Shown: positions 48,983-61,468, numbered from the stretch's first letter. The stretch is DNA of 64,000 nucleotides from Adenanthera pavonina (GCA_026686845.1 JAIVEN010000022.1:25394001-25458000); one strand, 5' to 3'. The notes: generated by a model from the letters alone, not told the origin. Numbers and translations are program-made.

Positions 48983-50825
48983 ATTATAGAGCTGTGGATA
49001 CACAGAAAGTGGAAGTCTATGCTCCGATGAAGAAGAGTAATTCAAAGACTCTCGAGGGTAAAGCCAAATATCAATACCAAAACAAAAACTCATGGCCACC
49101 TATCCCTTGGTTAAACTTTTAATCATTACCTTGGAAACACAAGGCCAACACAGGAAAAGAGGTTAAGTTGGCAAACTTAATGCTTATCCCCACCCTCCCA
49201 TTTCACAATCTCCCTGCTTCTATGAAAAAAAAAAAAAAAACCTCTTTCCCCTCATACATTTACCAAAACCAATCTCTCTCTCTCTCTCTCTCACAGACCG
49301 TCACTCTTCTTCTATAACTTTCTTTTACAAACTTTAGCTGAGTACTCGGTGCTACCTTGTTTAGAAAAAGAGCAGCAAAATTTATTTATAATAATCAGAA
49401 GTTTATTTAATTACAATTACAATTATAGTTATTAAAAATAAGAAGTTATTCACTGTTTTCACAAAAAATTCAATATTTTATCATTCAAAATTGATTTGAA
49501 ACGTGTTTTTTACTCCTTAAAATTCACTGGAACACAAGTAAGAAGCAAAATACATTAGTAGTGCCCAATGTAATATTTATTTATTTTTAAATAGAAGCAA
49601 CCATCAGAATTTCAAACATTTCATTCATTTTAGAGAAGAGACTATCTCTTGTCAAAAATACATATATAATAAAGCTTCTCTAGAATTATATACAGAACAT
49701 GAAGTTTCAACCAACCACCATATATCAAATACCAATTGGGTTTTCTCCTCTTTCTCTCTCTCTCTCTCTATATATATATAAATATATCCTTTTCAATTTG
49801 TGTTGTTAAGAATCATCCAAACACTGATTTAGGACCCTGAAAAACAAAGCAAAGATGATGAACTTTCCTGGTTTGTTTGGTTTAATGCGAGGTTGAGAGG
49901 AAAAATAATAAGAAATTAACTATTATACCCTTATCAAATAATAAATTAACGTAATCATTTTATTAATAATAAATAAAATGATTATGTTACAACTTATCAT
50001 TCTCTTGCTTATAAATTCAACAGCTTTTGTTTTATTTATCACACAAAACTCATATATGATTTATTATATATTTTTATTAATATGTGTTTTTTAAAAATAT
50101 TTGATTGTATAATCTCATTATAAAGGTTAACATCAACTTAAATATTTTTATTATAATAAAAAAAAGGTTGGAGGCTAGATACACAAAGATGTAGAGCAAT
50201 GGTAGTAATAATTTGAAAAGTGACAACACATATTAAAAAATAAATAAAGATGTAGAGTTTTTGTTCTTTAAGTTAGTAGTATTTGACTCTCAACCTTTGT
50301 ATTCTATATAACGTGACTAACTATAAGATGTGTTGTGTCGATTCTTTGCCTCAGCATTCCAAGAAAAATTAATCTCTACTATTGGTAGAGGATAATTCTG
50401 GTCCACAACTAACTTTTGGTGAAATGTATAAATTACAATGTATGTTAACTCAATTATTATTGTTATTTTAGAATATAACAATGAAAGTCAAGATCTTTGG
50501 TAGGTTTAAATATAGACTCAACTGATCGCATTATTAATTAATATTAATAATTGCAATTATTGCCAGCTTGTCGTAGTTTAATTATTTTTTCTTTTCTTTT
50601 TTTTATCCTTTTAGAAACAGCTTGTTCTTAATGTTGGATGAAGTTTAAAAAATAGCAAGCAAACTTGCCTCTTTTAATTTTCTGTTTAGAAACAGCTTTT
50701 TCTTTGGGTGAAAAAAAGAAGAAAGAAGCAGCTTTTCTTAACGTTGGATAAAGTTTGAAACTAGCAAGCAAACATGCGATTGGTTATGCTTAAAGAAAAT
50801 AAGATTAAAGCTTCAAGAAACAAAG
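48983..50825. other. Intergenic with simple repeats
   Basis: It holds a poly(A) run near 49225-49240, a (TC)n run at 49273-49292 and a (TC)n(TA)n compound repeat at 49753-49780. No gene is supported. Confidence 0.45.
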
Positions 50826-51190
50826 GGCCCTGTTTGATGCTATTTTGCAAAAGAGTTTTTTTATTTTCAGAAACAGAAAACTCAAAAAACTTGTTTGGTA
50901 AAAAATTGTTTTGAAAAACAGAAAATAGTTTTGTACAGAAAACTCAGAATACCTTTTAAATGTTTTGTAGTTTTTGTTCTAGAAAATACAAAAAAAGATG
51001 AGAAACATTCACCTCATTAATGATAAAGTTATAAATTTTGAATAACTCATCTATTACTCACTAGTTATGATTTTGAGAACAATTATTCAAATAAATTTTT
51101 TTATTTTCTTATTTTCAAAATAGTTTTTTAAAAACAGTTTTACAAAACTGTTTTTAAAAACAAAAAACAGGAAATACTATCAAACAGATC
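50826..51190 (+). repeat. Three-copy dispersed element, copy 2
   Basis: Collinear with 34545-34922 and 57913-58232. It has the clearest inverted ends of the three: CTGTTTGATGCTATTT and, from the right, CTGTTTGATAGTATTT. It has no coding capacity and lies about 250 bp upstream of the ACGT-motif cluster of the VAP gene. Confidence 0.7.
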
Positions 51191-51437
51191 TAAGGACATC
51201 AGATCATATTTAATCTGGTATTTTTTTTAATAGCCCATCTTTTAATATTAAGCATCAAAATGACTAAAACCACGCTGCTCAAAATTAATCTAATTAATAA
51301 ACATGTAATTCATATTTTATAAAAATGTGTTTAAATCTAATCACTGATGTGAGGTCCGATAAGATTTGATCCCATGATATTCAAGCCAGTAGCAACCTAA
51401 ACTTTTTACTTTTAAAAAAATAAAAGAGGACCAAAGC

Positions 51438-51587
51438 CACGTGGAGCATGCTTTCTTGACACGTCATCCGGACCCACTTCCAGTCCCAGTATGAGTTTCC
51501 CATAAAAGTCGCAGAGCCAGAATCTCAAGTGCTTCATATGACAAAAGATTTAAAAATGACGTCGTCATTACCTGAATCGGACACGTG
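51438..51587. promoter_or_regulatory. ACGT-core motif cluster upstream of the VAP gene
   Basis: Four ACGT-core words occur in 150 bp: CACGTG at 51438-51443, CACGTCA at 51460-51466, TGACGTC at 51557-51563 and CACGTG at 51582-51587. These are the binding cores of plant bZIP and some bHLH factors (G-box, ABRE and C-box types). They lie about 390-540 bp upstream of the start codon. Regulation by them is inferred. Confidence 0.5.
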
Positions 51588-51974
51588 TCACGATTCTTCT
51601 CTTTACACCTTTTCTCTCTCTACCCCTCGGAGGTTGGCCTTGGCCCAAGAAACCAGAGTGAGGGTAGTTCAGACGAAGCAAGCGATCTCAGAGGCTAAAA
51701 AGTTGGAATCACAAATCACAATTTGGAGCGAGCCGTTCGTACTCCACGCTCCTCGTTCCACCACATGTTCCAATCGCCATTCCTTTTCTCTAATCTCTCT
51801 CCCCCTCATTCTCCCTTCAACATCTTCAGCCCTCTCTCGCTCCCCCATTTCTCTGGTGCCCCAATTTCTCACCCTGTGAATGGCATGATTTGATGTCGTT
51901 GGTGTTTGTTTGCTCTAATAGATTAGCCTCTGTCGAATAAGATTTATTTGCTTCCCTGTACGGCCGGATTCGTC

Positions 51975-54900
51975 ATGAGTGCTACTGTTGGGAATCAGCT
52001 GATCTCTGTGACTCCCGATGAGCTCAGGTTCAATTGTATGGATACCGTTTCCCACTTTTTATTTCTGTGTTGCGCTTTCTTTTTCACTCTATCTACTTTT
52101 CGACTAAGTAATTCCCTATCAGGAAATTGCATGGGAAGCTTGCGTTTGTTAAATTTCTGAATTAAATTTTTGTGGTTTCACTAAAACTTTTTGAGTCAAC
52201 GGTAGAAGTCGTGTACACGCTGTTAAATTATTTGTGAAACTTGTATGGATATTGTTTCGTCGAATTCCTTGTCCTTATTCAATTTTGTGAAGATTGCAAT
52301 TTAGTATCATGCAGAAAACTGTGAAGTAACGAAGATATCTAATTAGTTGATTTCTCATGCAACAATGCTCATAAAATCTATGTAAACAGTTGAGCTGGAG
52401 AAGCAGGCATTTTGCGATCTTAAAGTTGTGAACAACACAGAGCACAACGTTGCCTTTAAGGTATTACTTTTTTTTGTGTGTGTGTGTGTTTTGGATGCCT
52501 TTTTAAGGTATTCTTCAACTGAATGTATGGGAACAAGTTTTTTGGTTGCGGAATATGCTTTTCTGCAGCTGACTCTAGCACTGTGATTACATTTGATTTT
52601 GATGTTATCCTATTTTGCTCCTTTATTAGGTCAAAACCACTTCACCTAAGAAGTACTTTGTACGACCAAATACTGGTGTTATACAGCCCTGGGACTTATG
52701 TATCATCAGAGGTGATGCTTAATCATTTTAAAGTTATTTTGATTTAAGTGCATTATATTTTTCAGCAAAATCTTTGATTATTATCTCTGATGATGTGAAA
52801 CGTTAAGCTGCGGGAGATACCCCAACAAAGGAATTTCAATGTCTTTTCAGTGATATGCATGTGAACAAAATTCTAAATTACCAATGGGGAAAAAATACAA
52901 AAATTAGTTAAACTGGTAACTTTGGAACTGATAGCTCAAGTTAGTAAAATGTCAAAAACTGGTAACATCACTGAGATGAATCTTAGGATCTTATTTTCAA
53001 ATACGCACAGTGCTCTATTTGAAGTTTTGACTATCCCCGATTAGTAAGTATTACATGCTACTAGTACTTGGTTTCAAACAAATCATACGTATGCTATACT
53101 TTTGGAATGTTACCATCAATCATGTCCTCCAATTTCTGGTTTGTACAGTCACCCTTCAAGCCCAACAAGAATATCCTCCGGATATGCAATGCAAAGATAA
53201 GTTTCTCTTACAAAGCACAATTGTGGGTACAATTACTGAAGTTGATGAGCTTCCACCAGAAACTGTAAGAAAGTCAGCACTGTTCTTGTTTCACAAGACC
53301 AATTTTATTATTTGAAAAGAAAAAGTTGATAATAAAAACACTGTTTAATTTGGCTTGCAGTTTAATAAGGATAGTGGAAACTCAATAGAGGAGTGCAAAC
53401 TAAGAGTCGTATATGTCACTAATACCTCAGCCTCAGATGAAGCATCGAAGGGCACCACACAAAAACTTGATGATTCTGTGAGTCTCTTTTACTTCCACCC
53501 TTTATTTTGCAGTTCCTTTTGTATGATTCTTCTCAAATTTGATAAGTTCATGCATTTAGCCATCTTGTTCTCCTTATAAATGTGACAAATCTCACATATT
53601 TGCAAGGACAAAATCCTGAGAAATTAGAATAAAGGAATTTCTATGGATCACCAGGCCAAAGAGAAAAATGATCACATCACTCTCAACTTTACTCCATTTT
53701 ATATCTTGACATATTAGGGTGATCATTCATGTGGATGGGGCATGATGGACTTGAAGGAAACAATGACACTTAGGTTACATTTGGTGTGGAAATTTCTTCA
53801 AATTTCTGATGAAACTAAGCTTAGGAAACCAAGAATACCATGTTCAGTGTATGTTTCTAATATAGTTTCTTGGAATCGTAGTTACACTTGGTGTTAGTTT
53901 TCTACAACATTTGGGTAACTTAATCTCAAATGCACCCATGGGATTTCGATTTTCTATTTTTTTTTCAATATTTATTTTGAACACACATTTTAATTGATTG
54001 TTAGGTTATTTAATTCCTGATATTATTGGTCCGGAAAGATCCTCAGATTGAATTGCTGGGAAACAATTATTTTGAACATCCACTTTCTCTGAAAACAACA
54101 GAAGAATCCTCTAATGGGATTGATGACTTGGTTATAAATTAGGCTAAGCACAAAATGTAGTATATATAGTACAAGCCTAGCAGGCTAGCCCATTAGTGAT
54201 GAAGTTTAATTTACCGAACATTCCGGCATTCATATTCCAACACTTTCCAAACAATATATAAAAAAGCTGCCAAGCATTTTGAGATTAATTAGGAATAAGA
54301 AAAACCGTACATCCACACACACACACACACACACACATGGGTGATTACTTGAGTTCTTCTAAGTTTGACTGATCATATCTAAAACGATATGCAGTACTGC
54401 ATATGTTTTATTCATTTATTTCTGTTAAAAATAAAAATATATGGGAATGAAATTAAATTAAACAAAGTCTGGGCCATAAAGTCCTTAGTTGTCCATTAGC
54501 AGTGAAACATCCCCAACAGGAAAAGAATCCTAAACGACATAATTATCATGAGACAGCAATTTTGGCAATTAGCCTTAAACCAACAAAATCAACTATTCTT
54601 TTGGCTTCCCCAAAGTTGTGACCTAACTTGGATTCCCCACTCTTGCTGTAGCTTTCTGAATAAAAAATTAGACCGGAAAATGCAAGTTATGAGCTGTGTT
54701 TGCATTCCTCGTCATTTACACTGCTGTCAAGGCAACCTAGTATCAACAATAATATGCGGAAGATGATACTGCAGCTGCAAAGGCAAGAAGAGGCCAAACT
54801 TCAGCAGCCATGTTGGCTGTGTTGCCTAAATCTTCTGGGAACCTGTTTCCCAATTTCCAGAATCACTCTGTACAATAGCCGCTCAAGTTCTGGGCTAAGG

Positions 54901-55712
54901 TTGCCTTAAACTTCGAAATTTGAATTTAAAGTAGCCATTTGAAGTACGAACCCTGTTTCTACTGTCCTCCTCTTACGTGTCCTTACTTATTCTCGCCATA
55001 ACAGTTCGTTTGTCCACGTTTTCTTAGGGAATTCCCAAAACTATTGTGAACCATTTCCTGCATTATAAATTTCTTACCCCATGGTATGAGTTCATTAAGG
55101 TCATTATCATAGTTTATGTTGGTTAGATATTCTTGAATTAACTTTCCTTTTTGTAATGAGTCAGGTTTTACAGCGCTTGAAGGAAGAAAGAGATGCTGCC
55201 ACCAAACGAACAGTCCAACTTAAACAGGAACTGGTAATTATGCAACAAGTTTTATCGCATTACACCTTTATAAAAATTTTACTTGGAACTATGCTTCCAG
55301 ATATCTTATTAGAATTAAAAAAAGATAAGGAAAAAAACAAAAAAAAACAACAACAACAGATGTAGTTAGCACCCTGGCTTGTAGGGAGTTACTTCTCTGA
55401 TTTAGGGCGACATTATTTGAGAAAAAAATGTGTATGTGATCGATTTAAGCAGAATCTATATTGATCATGAGATGAAAAGGAGGCAAAAAAAGTTAGTGGA
55501 ACAAAGGTTGACGGCTGTTACAAAAATACTAATCGGAGGGTTTTGTCCTTATGCAGGACATGCTGAAAAGGCAAAGAAAAAGAAGCGATCCTGCCTTTTC
55601 CCTCACCTTCGCCATTGTTATAGGCCTCATTGGACTTATCATTGGCTGGTTTTTGAAACTTACCTTTGGAAGATCTTCACCACCAGCTGAGATTTTGCCA
55701 TCTATTGAATGA
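51975..55712 (+). CDS. VAP27: VAP27-type vesicle-associated protein (ER membrane)
   Basis: Seven exons with GT-AG borders: 51975-52035, 52390-52460, 52630-52711, 53149-53264, 53361-53477, 55165-55233 and 55557-55712, giving 223 residues with all phases consistent. Residues about 9-130 form the major sperm protein (MSP) domain, with the signature VAFKVKTTSPKKYFVRPNTG at 41-60 and PPDMQCKDKFLLQS further on. Exon 6 encodes a coiled coil (LQRLKEERDAATKRT). Residues about 186-205 are a C-terminal transmembrane anchor with a GxxxG-like IGLIGLIIGW stretch. VAP27 proteins sit in the ER membrane and bind FFAT-motif partners at ER contact sites with the plasma membrane and cytoskeleton. Upstream DNA has four ACGT-core motifs. 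Intron 5 is unusually long at 1.7 kb. Confidence 0.92.
54314..54337. repeat. (CA)n microsatellite in VAP27 intron 5
   Basis: Twelve or so uninterrupted CA units within the 53478-55164 intron. The rest of this intron shows no recognised gene. Confidence 0.85.
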
Positions 55713-55944
55713 TTTCATACTATTCAGAATCTTATTTTGCGGACCTTCCCCTGTTATTCACATTGTAAATTTCTATATTCGTTAGAATGGGATCTTTTAT
55801 TTTGCTGATTTTTTTTCATAATAGATTGATTAATTTGAAGCATCTTCTACAGTCCAGACCCAATTTGCCTATCTGGCATTGGCAACAATACCACAGCCCA
55901 AAACATTTGAATGTGGATTTAAAATTAGGATATGAATAACATTT

Positions 55945-56328
55945 TAACTGTGTAGGCCCAGTTTGGTTATACGTTACAAACGAAGTTTGGGCTTAATTTG
56001 GTTTGGTGTTTTTTTGGATGTGTTTGGATGTTTTTATTAAATCTCGGTGGAAAATCAATTTGGGTTCAAAACCTAGTTTTTCCATTAGCAACCTTATTCC
56101 TTCTTTTCCGTTGGATTAAAGTACAGTACTAGATAAGAGCATTAATTACACATTTAAAAATATTTTTAACTAAAATTATCTAAATATAATCACTTTTACT
56201 AAAACTAATTTTCAAGTAAAGTATCGAAACACAAAATATTTTTATCCAAAATCAATTTTCACCACAATCATAATGCAATATAAATTGTGCCAAAATTTAT
56301 TTTGGACAAATTGAAAACCAAATAGACA
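55945..56328. mobile_element. Insertion in block D copy 1, MITE-like
   Basis: About 380 bp absent from the paralogous block at 62010-62030. Its ends have GGCCCAGTTTGGTTAT on the left and, inverted, GTGTCTATTTGGTTTT on the right, a weak inverted repeat. It is AT-rich and non-coding. Confidence 0.45.
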
Positions 56329-56399
56329 CATAATTTAACCTCTTTTGAGAGTGGGTCCAACAATGGAATTGCCTCCTTACTCTTGTGCCTTGTTGTTAC

Positions 56400-57599
56400 T
56401 TGTTAACAAGATACTAAAAATTGGACCAGCTATTGAACTGGTTAAAGTACTGGTTCAAGGTTTAATGGTTCAACCATTGTTAAATAGTAATTAAACTGGT
56501 AATAGTAAATTAATAATTTTTTAATTTTATATGTTATATATTATTAAAATATAGTATTAATAAATTTCATAACCTAATATTCAAATTTAAATAATTTAAT
56601 ATTTACTATAATCATATTTTAAATTCAAAATAGTAAGGTATTAAAAACTAGATCAATCATTAAATCAGATAAGGTAACGATTCAATGTTCAATTGTTAGA
56701 TCGGGGTCAGGCCAGTTGTGAATAAATTGATATATTTTAAATAATGTAGATAAAAATGTAAAAGATATTTATCTATGATCATAAAATTAACATTCAATTT
56801 ATGATAAAAAATATATTTAATAATTTTTTTAATTTTATATATCATATAAAAAATTAAAAATATCATTAATAAGTTTTACAAAATAATATTAAAATCTAAA
56901 CAAGGTAATATTCATCTATAATTTTATTTTGAATTTAAAATAGTCAATTGATATTCTATTTTCATATTATTTGTTAAGTAAATTTATCATTATTAATAAT
57001 TATGTATCATAATAATATTTATATAATATTATAATATATAAAAAATTTATACAAAAAATAATGCTACTTAATACTAAAAATAATGTTATTTTATCTTAAA
57101 AAAGTAATTAAAAATTGAAAAAAAAAAGTCAAACCAATTTTGTATTGGTTTTTTATCGGTTCGTGATCGGTTCTGAGAAGCCTCGATCTTTATCTGTGAC
57201 TGAACCGGGTCAAGCACTAGTTCTTGATTGGACCGATTGAACCAACAGTCCGGTCTAATTTTTCATACCATGTAAAGTAGTCAACTAATATTTTATTTTC
57301 ACATTATTTGTTAAGCAAATTTGTCATTATCAATAATTATATATCATAGTAATGCTTATATAATGTTATAGAAAAAATTTATACATAAAATAATACTATT
57401 TAATACTAAAAACAATGCTATTTTATCTTAAAATCTAAAAAAAAAATCTAACTACTTCAAATTGATTTTAAATTGGTTTACAACTGATTTTTATAAGTTC
57501 AAGCCTGATTCGACTAGTTTTTATAAGTTCAAACCCGGTTTGATTGGTTTTTGATCAACCGGTCTAATTGGTTGATCTAGTCCAATTTTTAATACATTA
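56400..57599. mobile_element. hAT-like non-autonomous insertion (1.2 kb)
   Basis: Flanked by a perfect 8-bp GTTGTTAC at 56392-56399 and 57600-57607. The paralogous block at 62098-62108 has a single GTTGTTAC, showing the empty site. Subterminal inverted words are ACTAAAAATTGGACCAG on the left and TATTAAAAATTGGACTAG from the right. It is rich in GGTTCAA and ACCGGTT words like those at 33556-34462. There is no transposase frame. Confidence 0.65.
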
Positions 57600-57715
57600 G
57601 TTGTTACCATTATTATTTATTTATAGAAAGCTTCACCAAATTCAAACCCACTTGGGCAAACATGTAATATGTATTTATACTTTAGTCGAGTTCTTCTCAT
57701 GGTAAAGAAAACAAA

Positions 57716-57912
57716 AAGAAAAAAGCATTTAACCTGGTGCATTGATATATTCTGTGGCCAATTAACCTTGTTTGAACAATTTGCAACAAATAAACAGTGT
57801 AAATTCTTTATTATTCATTCTATCCATGTTGCTAGTATGTTTTTTCTGACTGCAAGTGACCTTTTAATTTTTGGACGAAAGTACTTACGGACAACCAAGA
57901 GTATGCTTAATG
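57716..57912. other. Intergenic spacer, nothing recognised
   Basis: A short stretch between duplicated block D and the third copy of the dispersed element. Confidence 0.4.
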
Positions 57913-58232
57913 CAGTTTTTAAAAATAATTTTTTTATTTTTGAAAATAGAAAAATAAAAATATTTGTTTGGTAAACATATTTTTTATAAATTATTTTAAA
58001 AAATAGAAAAATAAAAAACAGAAAACTCAGAACATCTTTAAAGTATTTTACACTTTTTGTTCTAGAAAATAAAAAAAAAGTGAAAAACACCCACCTCATT
58101 AATGATAAAATTATAAATTTTAAATAACTCATCTATCACTCACTAGTTATGATTTTGAGAACAACTATTCAAATAATTTTTTTTATTTTTAAAAATAAAT
58201 TTTAAAAATAAGAAAATAGAAAACACCAGCCG
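57913..58232 (+). repeat. Three-copy dispersed element, copy 3
   Basis: Collinear with copies at 34545 and 50826 through the CTCATTAATGATAAAATTAT core and the AACTCATCTATCACTCACTA block. The ends are eroded. It lies directly upstream of the promoter region of the FAS1-like gene. Confidence 0.65.
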
Positions 58233-58272
58233 CAAATCTCGTAACGTCAGGCCCAAAAAAGAAACTCGCAAT

Positions 58273-58330
58273 GGGCGGGATTTAAATCACACATACGAAA
58301 TATTGAACTGGAACGTGCTCCCTTCCCGCC
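58273..58330. promoter_or_regulatory. Pair of E2F-like sites
   Basis: GGGCGGGA at 58273-58280 (TCCCGCCC on the minus strand) and TTCCCGCC at 58323-58330 form two inverted E2F-type words close to TTTSSCGC. They lie 110-165 bp upstream of the first ATG. E2F control of the Arabidopsis FAS1 gene is known. That it applies here is inferred. Confidence 0.45.
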
Positions 58331-58438
58331 CATCTTTTTTTCTTCATTTCTGCGAAATACCTTGCCTTTCACATTCATCCACTTCAACCCCACTCTCTTA
58401 CTTGATCTGCTGTCTGCGTCGTCGATTCACACCATACA

Positions 58439-61245
58439 ATGGCATCTCTTATCGCCGGCCCACTCCTCGACACTCCCATCTCCTCCGAGTCGGAAATAGC
58501 CTGGCACTTCGCGTCTCTTCTTCTATCCCTCGGTCACCCAGCTCATCCCGCCGACCTCGCTTCTCGATGCACACTATTCACTGCTTCCCCTGAGCTACTT
58601 GGGTTTCTCTGCTCCATGCCCAACTCTCCTATCTTCTTGACCTCCGATTTCTATGTCACTCTCTCTGCTGTTGCTTTGGTCGCAGTTGGACGCTTCATCT
58701 CAATGTGTCCGGAGGTATGCTTTAAATTTGAGACATTGCTACCTTATGGAGCTTTTGGTAAGATATATTGAAAATTTTGTTTGATTATATTTGATACAAC
58801 CTTGAGGGATTTATTACCATTCTGATTTTCTAACATTGTCTTCATCTATTTAATGAAGATAAATTTCTCTATTGAATGTTAAAGACTGTCCATTCCGCCA
58901 ACTGCTCAATTATTGCAGGAAAATGTTCTGCAAAGTGAGTCAAGAAAAGATAAGAGATGTGAGAACGATGGAATTGAAAAGAGGAAACAGCGCAGAAAGC
59001 AGCCAGAGGAGGGTTACAATGATCAACGGCGTCAAGAGAAACAAGAAGCTGAATTGAAGAAGAAGCGATCTTCAGAAAAACAAGCTTCTTTTATGGAGCG
59101 CTTTCTTAAAAGAAGCAAAACCAGTCCATCATGCGAGAATGATCTGTTCGCAGCTAAAACAAGCACGTCTAAATCAAGTATAGAGCACGAAATTGTGTCG
59201 GGATCAGTGACCCAATCAATGGATTATAGTATTGCATCAACTAGTGAGATTAGTATTGAGGATCTTTGGAGGTAAGCGCATTTTTTTTAAGTATTGTATT
59301 TATCTTACCTGTGTTGTAGTCAGATCTCAAGAAAAGATGCCCAACTATATAGGTTGCACCTATCTTCATGGCGCAATTTAAGTCAGTCCATTCGCTCAAA
59401 TAGAAAACTGGGCTGGGGGTTACGTCAGAAACCTAAGATTGAACTTTTTAAGGAACTTAAGCTGACAACTACTAGAGTAGTAGCTCATCATGATGAGTCG
59501 GGCATGGAGAACCAAGTAGATGGATTGGGAGGAAATAGTTCTGACCTCCTATCATGCACAATGAACGTAGATTCTATTCTGGAAGTCAAGAAATGCTGTA
59601 ATGGAAAACAGTTACTACAGTTTGATAATAGCCATAGACCTGCCTTTTATGGTATGTGGCCCAAGAAAAGGTTAGTTCCTTAACGATTGGGTTTGCATTT
59701 CAGTCTGGCTCACTTGGGCTTATATACTTACCTGTTGAGATCTTCAAAGTTTTGCTGTTTTTCAGGTGCATCTTTTCTAATTTTTAATGATTATGATGGA
59801 TGTTGACATGTGAACTTGATGTGTTGGAAGTTGTTTGGTAACAGCTAATTATGTTTTTTATGAAATTATACCTTTCTTCTTGTTCAACTTCATAGGCTTA
59901 CAAGTCTCTCTCACATAATCTAAGGGATTTAATTTCTTAATTTAATTATTTAAATTAAGTGATACATGCATACCTTTTGACTCAACTGATTGCTTATTAC
60001 ATGATCCTCAGTCCTTGTTGTCTTTTATAAATTTATTTGGAGAAAAAAGTACTAAATAAGTGGTAGTTAGAAGTATCTTGCTTAGGTATCTAAATTGCGC
60101 AAAGCTTGTTTTTTTAAATTAATTTGTCCTTAAAAATGGCACTGCTTGATCATCTTAACATTGTAATTGCCATTATGGTTGTATTTGTTGCTGACCTGGA
60201 TCCTTTAATCCAGGTCTGGAAATGGTAGTAGCATAGGCATTCTGCCTGAATGTTCTAGTCTATCTCACATGCTATGAATATTTAAATCAATATATATGTG
60301 TATGCATATAAAATTAAAACCAAATCCACTATAAAATTACTATGTCTCTTCTCAGTTAGTATGCAAGCAGTTACAAACTCAATTTTTCAAACATCGTGTA
60401 CAAACTTAAAGATGGCCGTGCAATTACACAAGGTGGGGTGTATCTGGTTTTACTTTAAGGTGGATTTAGATTTAGATGCCTCATCTAGTAGAATTAATGT
60501 ATAGATCATAGAATATGGTGTCGTATTCTTGAGATTGCTTATATATGTTTTGATGTCTTTCTAGTCATGTTGTTGGCCCCCGCCATCCTTTTAGGAAGGA
60601 CCCAAGCCTGGATTATGATGTCAGCAGCGATGAGGAATGGGAAGAGGTACTTTGAATTTTCATGTTCAATTTTAATAATATATGATGGATGCCATCTAGT
60701 ACCAACATTCTCAATTGTCTAGGAGGATCCCGGTGAAAGTCTTTCAGATTGTGATAAAGATGAAGATGAAAATTTTGAGGAATGTTCAAAATCTGATGAT
60801 GAAAGTGAAGATGGCTTTTTTGTACCTGATGGATATCTCTCTGAAGATGAGGTAAATGTTTGTTTTTATTCCTTAAATGAAGTTGCATTTGGAAGTTTAT
60901 GTATGATGATTGTAAGTGGAAAAAAATGTGTTGTAAATGTAGGGTGCACAGGTGGATAGAAAAGACATAGATATTGATATTGACAGTGACATTGAGGGTG
61001 CTGGGATCACAATTAGATGTGGAGATATAGAAAGTGGGGAGTTCTGTACTGTACTTCGACAGCAGAAATATCTGAGCAATTTGACAGAGCTTGCCCTTCG
61101 AAGAAATCAGCCCCTGATAATACCAAATTTGATGCATGATAAGGACTGTTTGTTATTGAGTCACAATCTTAGTGACACCCCTAAGCCAGAGCTTATGTGC
61201 TTGCAGGCCTTGAGCATGCGCCTAATCCCTGGTATATGTGGATAA
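58439..61245 (+). pseudogene. FAS1: FAS1-like (CAF-1 large subunit) gene, chimeric and 3'-truncated
   Basis: Exons fit in phase: 58439-58714, 58919-59271, 59320-59670, 60565-60646, 60723-60851 and from 60943. Exons 2-6 carry FASCIATA1 hallmarks: a Lys/Glu-rich stretch leading to KQASFMERFLKRSKTSP, LLQFDNSHRPAFYGMWPKK, SHVVGPRHPFRKDPSLDYD, DEEWEEEDPGESLSDCDKD, EDGFFVPDGYLSEDE and LRQQKYLSNLTELALRRNQP. FAS1 is the large subunit of the replication-coupled H3-H4 chaperone CAF-1. Exon 1 (92 codons, MASLIAGPLLD...) is not the N-terminus I expect for FAS1, and its origin is not recognised. Most of the normal N-terminal half is missing. Exon 6 reaches ALSMRLIPG, meets a donor-like GGTATATG and then hits TAA at 61243; the remaining C-terminus is absent. 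The frames are otherwise open, so a shortened chimeric protein could still be made. Confidence 0.72.
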
Positions 61246-61468
61246 AATGCAAGATGAGGACCAAGAAGCATGCCTCTTTACTGGCATAAGTGCTACAAGA
61301 TGAGGGCCGTGGGGCCTTGTAGGCTTAAGGCCTCATGTTAATAGCTAATCTAGTGATTTAATCTAGTGTGGTTGCTGTGGAAAAAGAGGAATAGACATGT
61401 TTTTTATCCCTCTTCTCAAAGAGATACCAATCTTGCAGACAACTTATTAAGGCTTCCACAGTCTTATA

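Larger units (their letters stand above)
55817..57715 (+). repeat. Duplicated block D, copy 1 (with insertions)
   Basis: Three segments (55817-55944, about 56329-56399 and 57600-57715) match, in order and orientation, the block at 61889-62345. The first shares runs such as GATTGATTAATTTGAAGCAT and ACCCAATTTGCCTATCTGGC. The intervening pieces (55945-56328 and 56400-57599) are absent from the other copy, so they are insertions here. The block starts just after the VAP27 stop codon and may include its 3' flank. Confidence 0.75.

Noticed and set aside
51529..51879. 116-codon plus-strand frame upstream of VAP27
   Set aside because: It lies in the promoter and leader region, is rich in Ser/Pro/Leu from pyrimidine tracts, and does not connect to the VAP exons. 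A small upstream ORF cannot be excluded but is not supported.
55156..55365. 69-codon frame starting near the VAP coiled coil as a separate gene
   Set aside because: It is exon 6 of VAP27 read through its donor site into the intron.
60613..61137. 174-codon minus-strand frame across exons 5 and 6 of the FAS1-like gene
   Set aside because: It runs through exons and introns of the recognised gene on the opposite strand, is rich in His/Leu/Gln from reverse-read acidic codons, and has no family resemblance.
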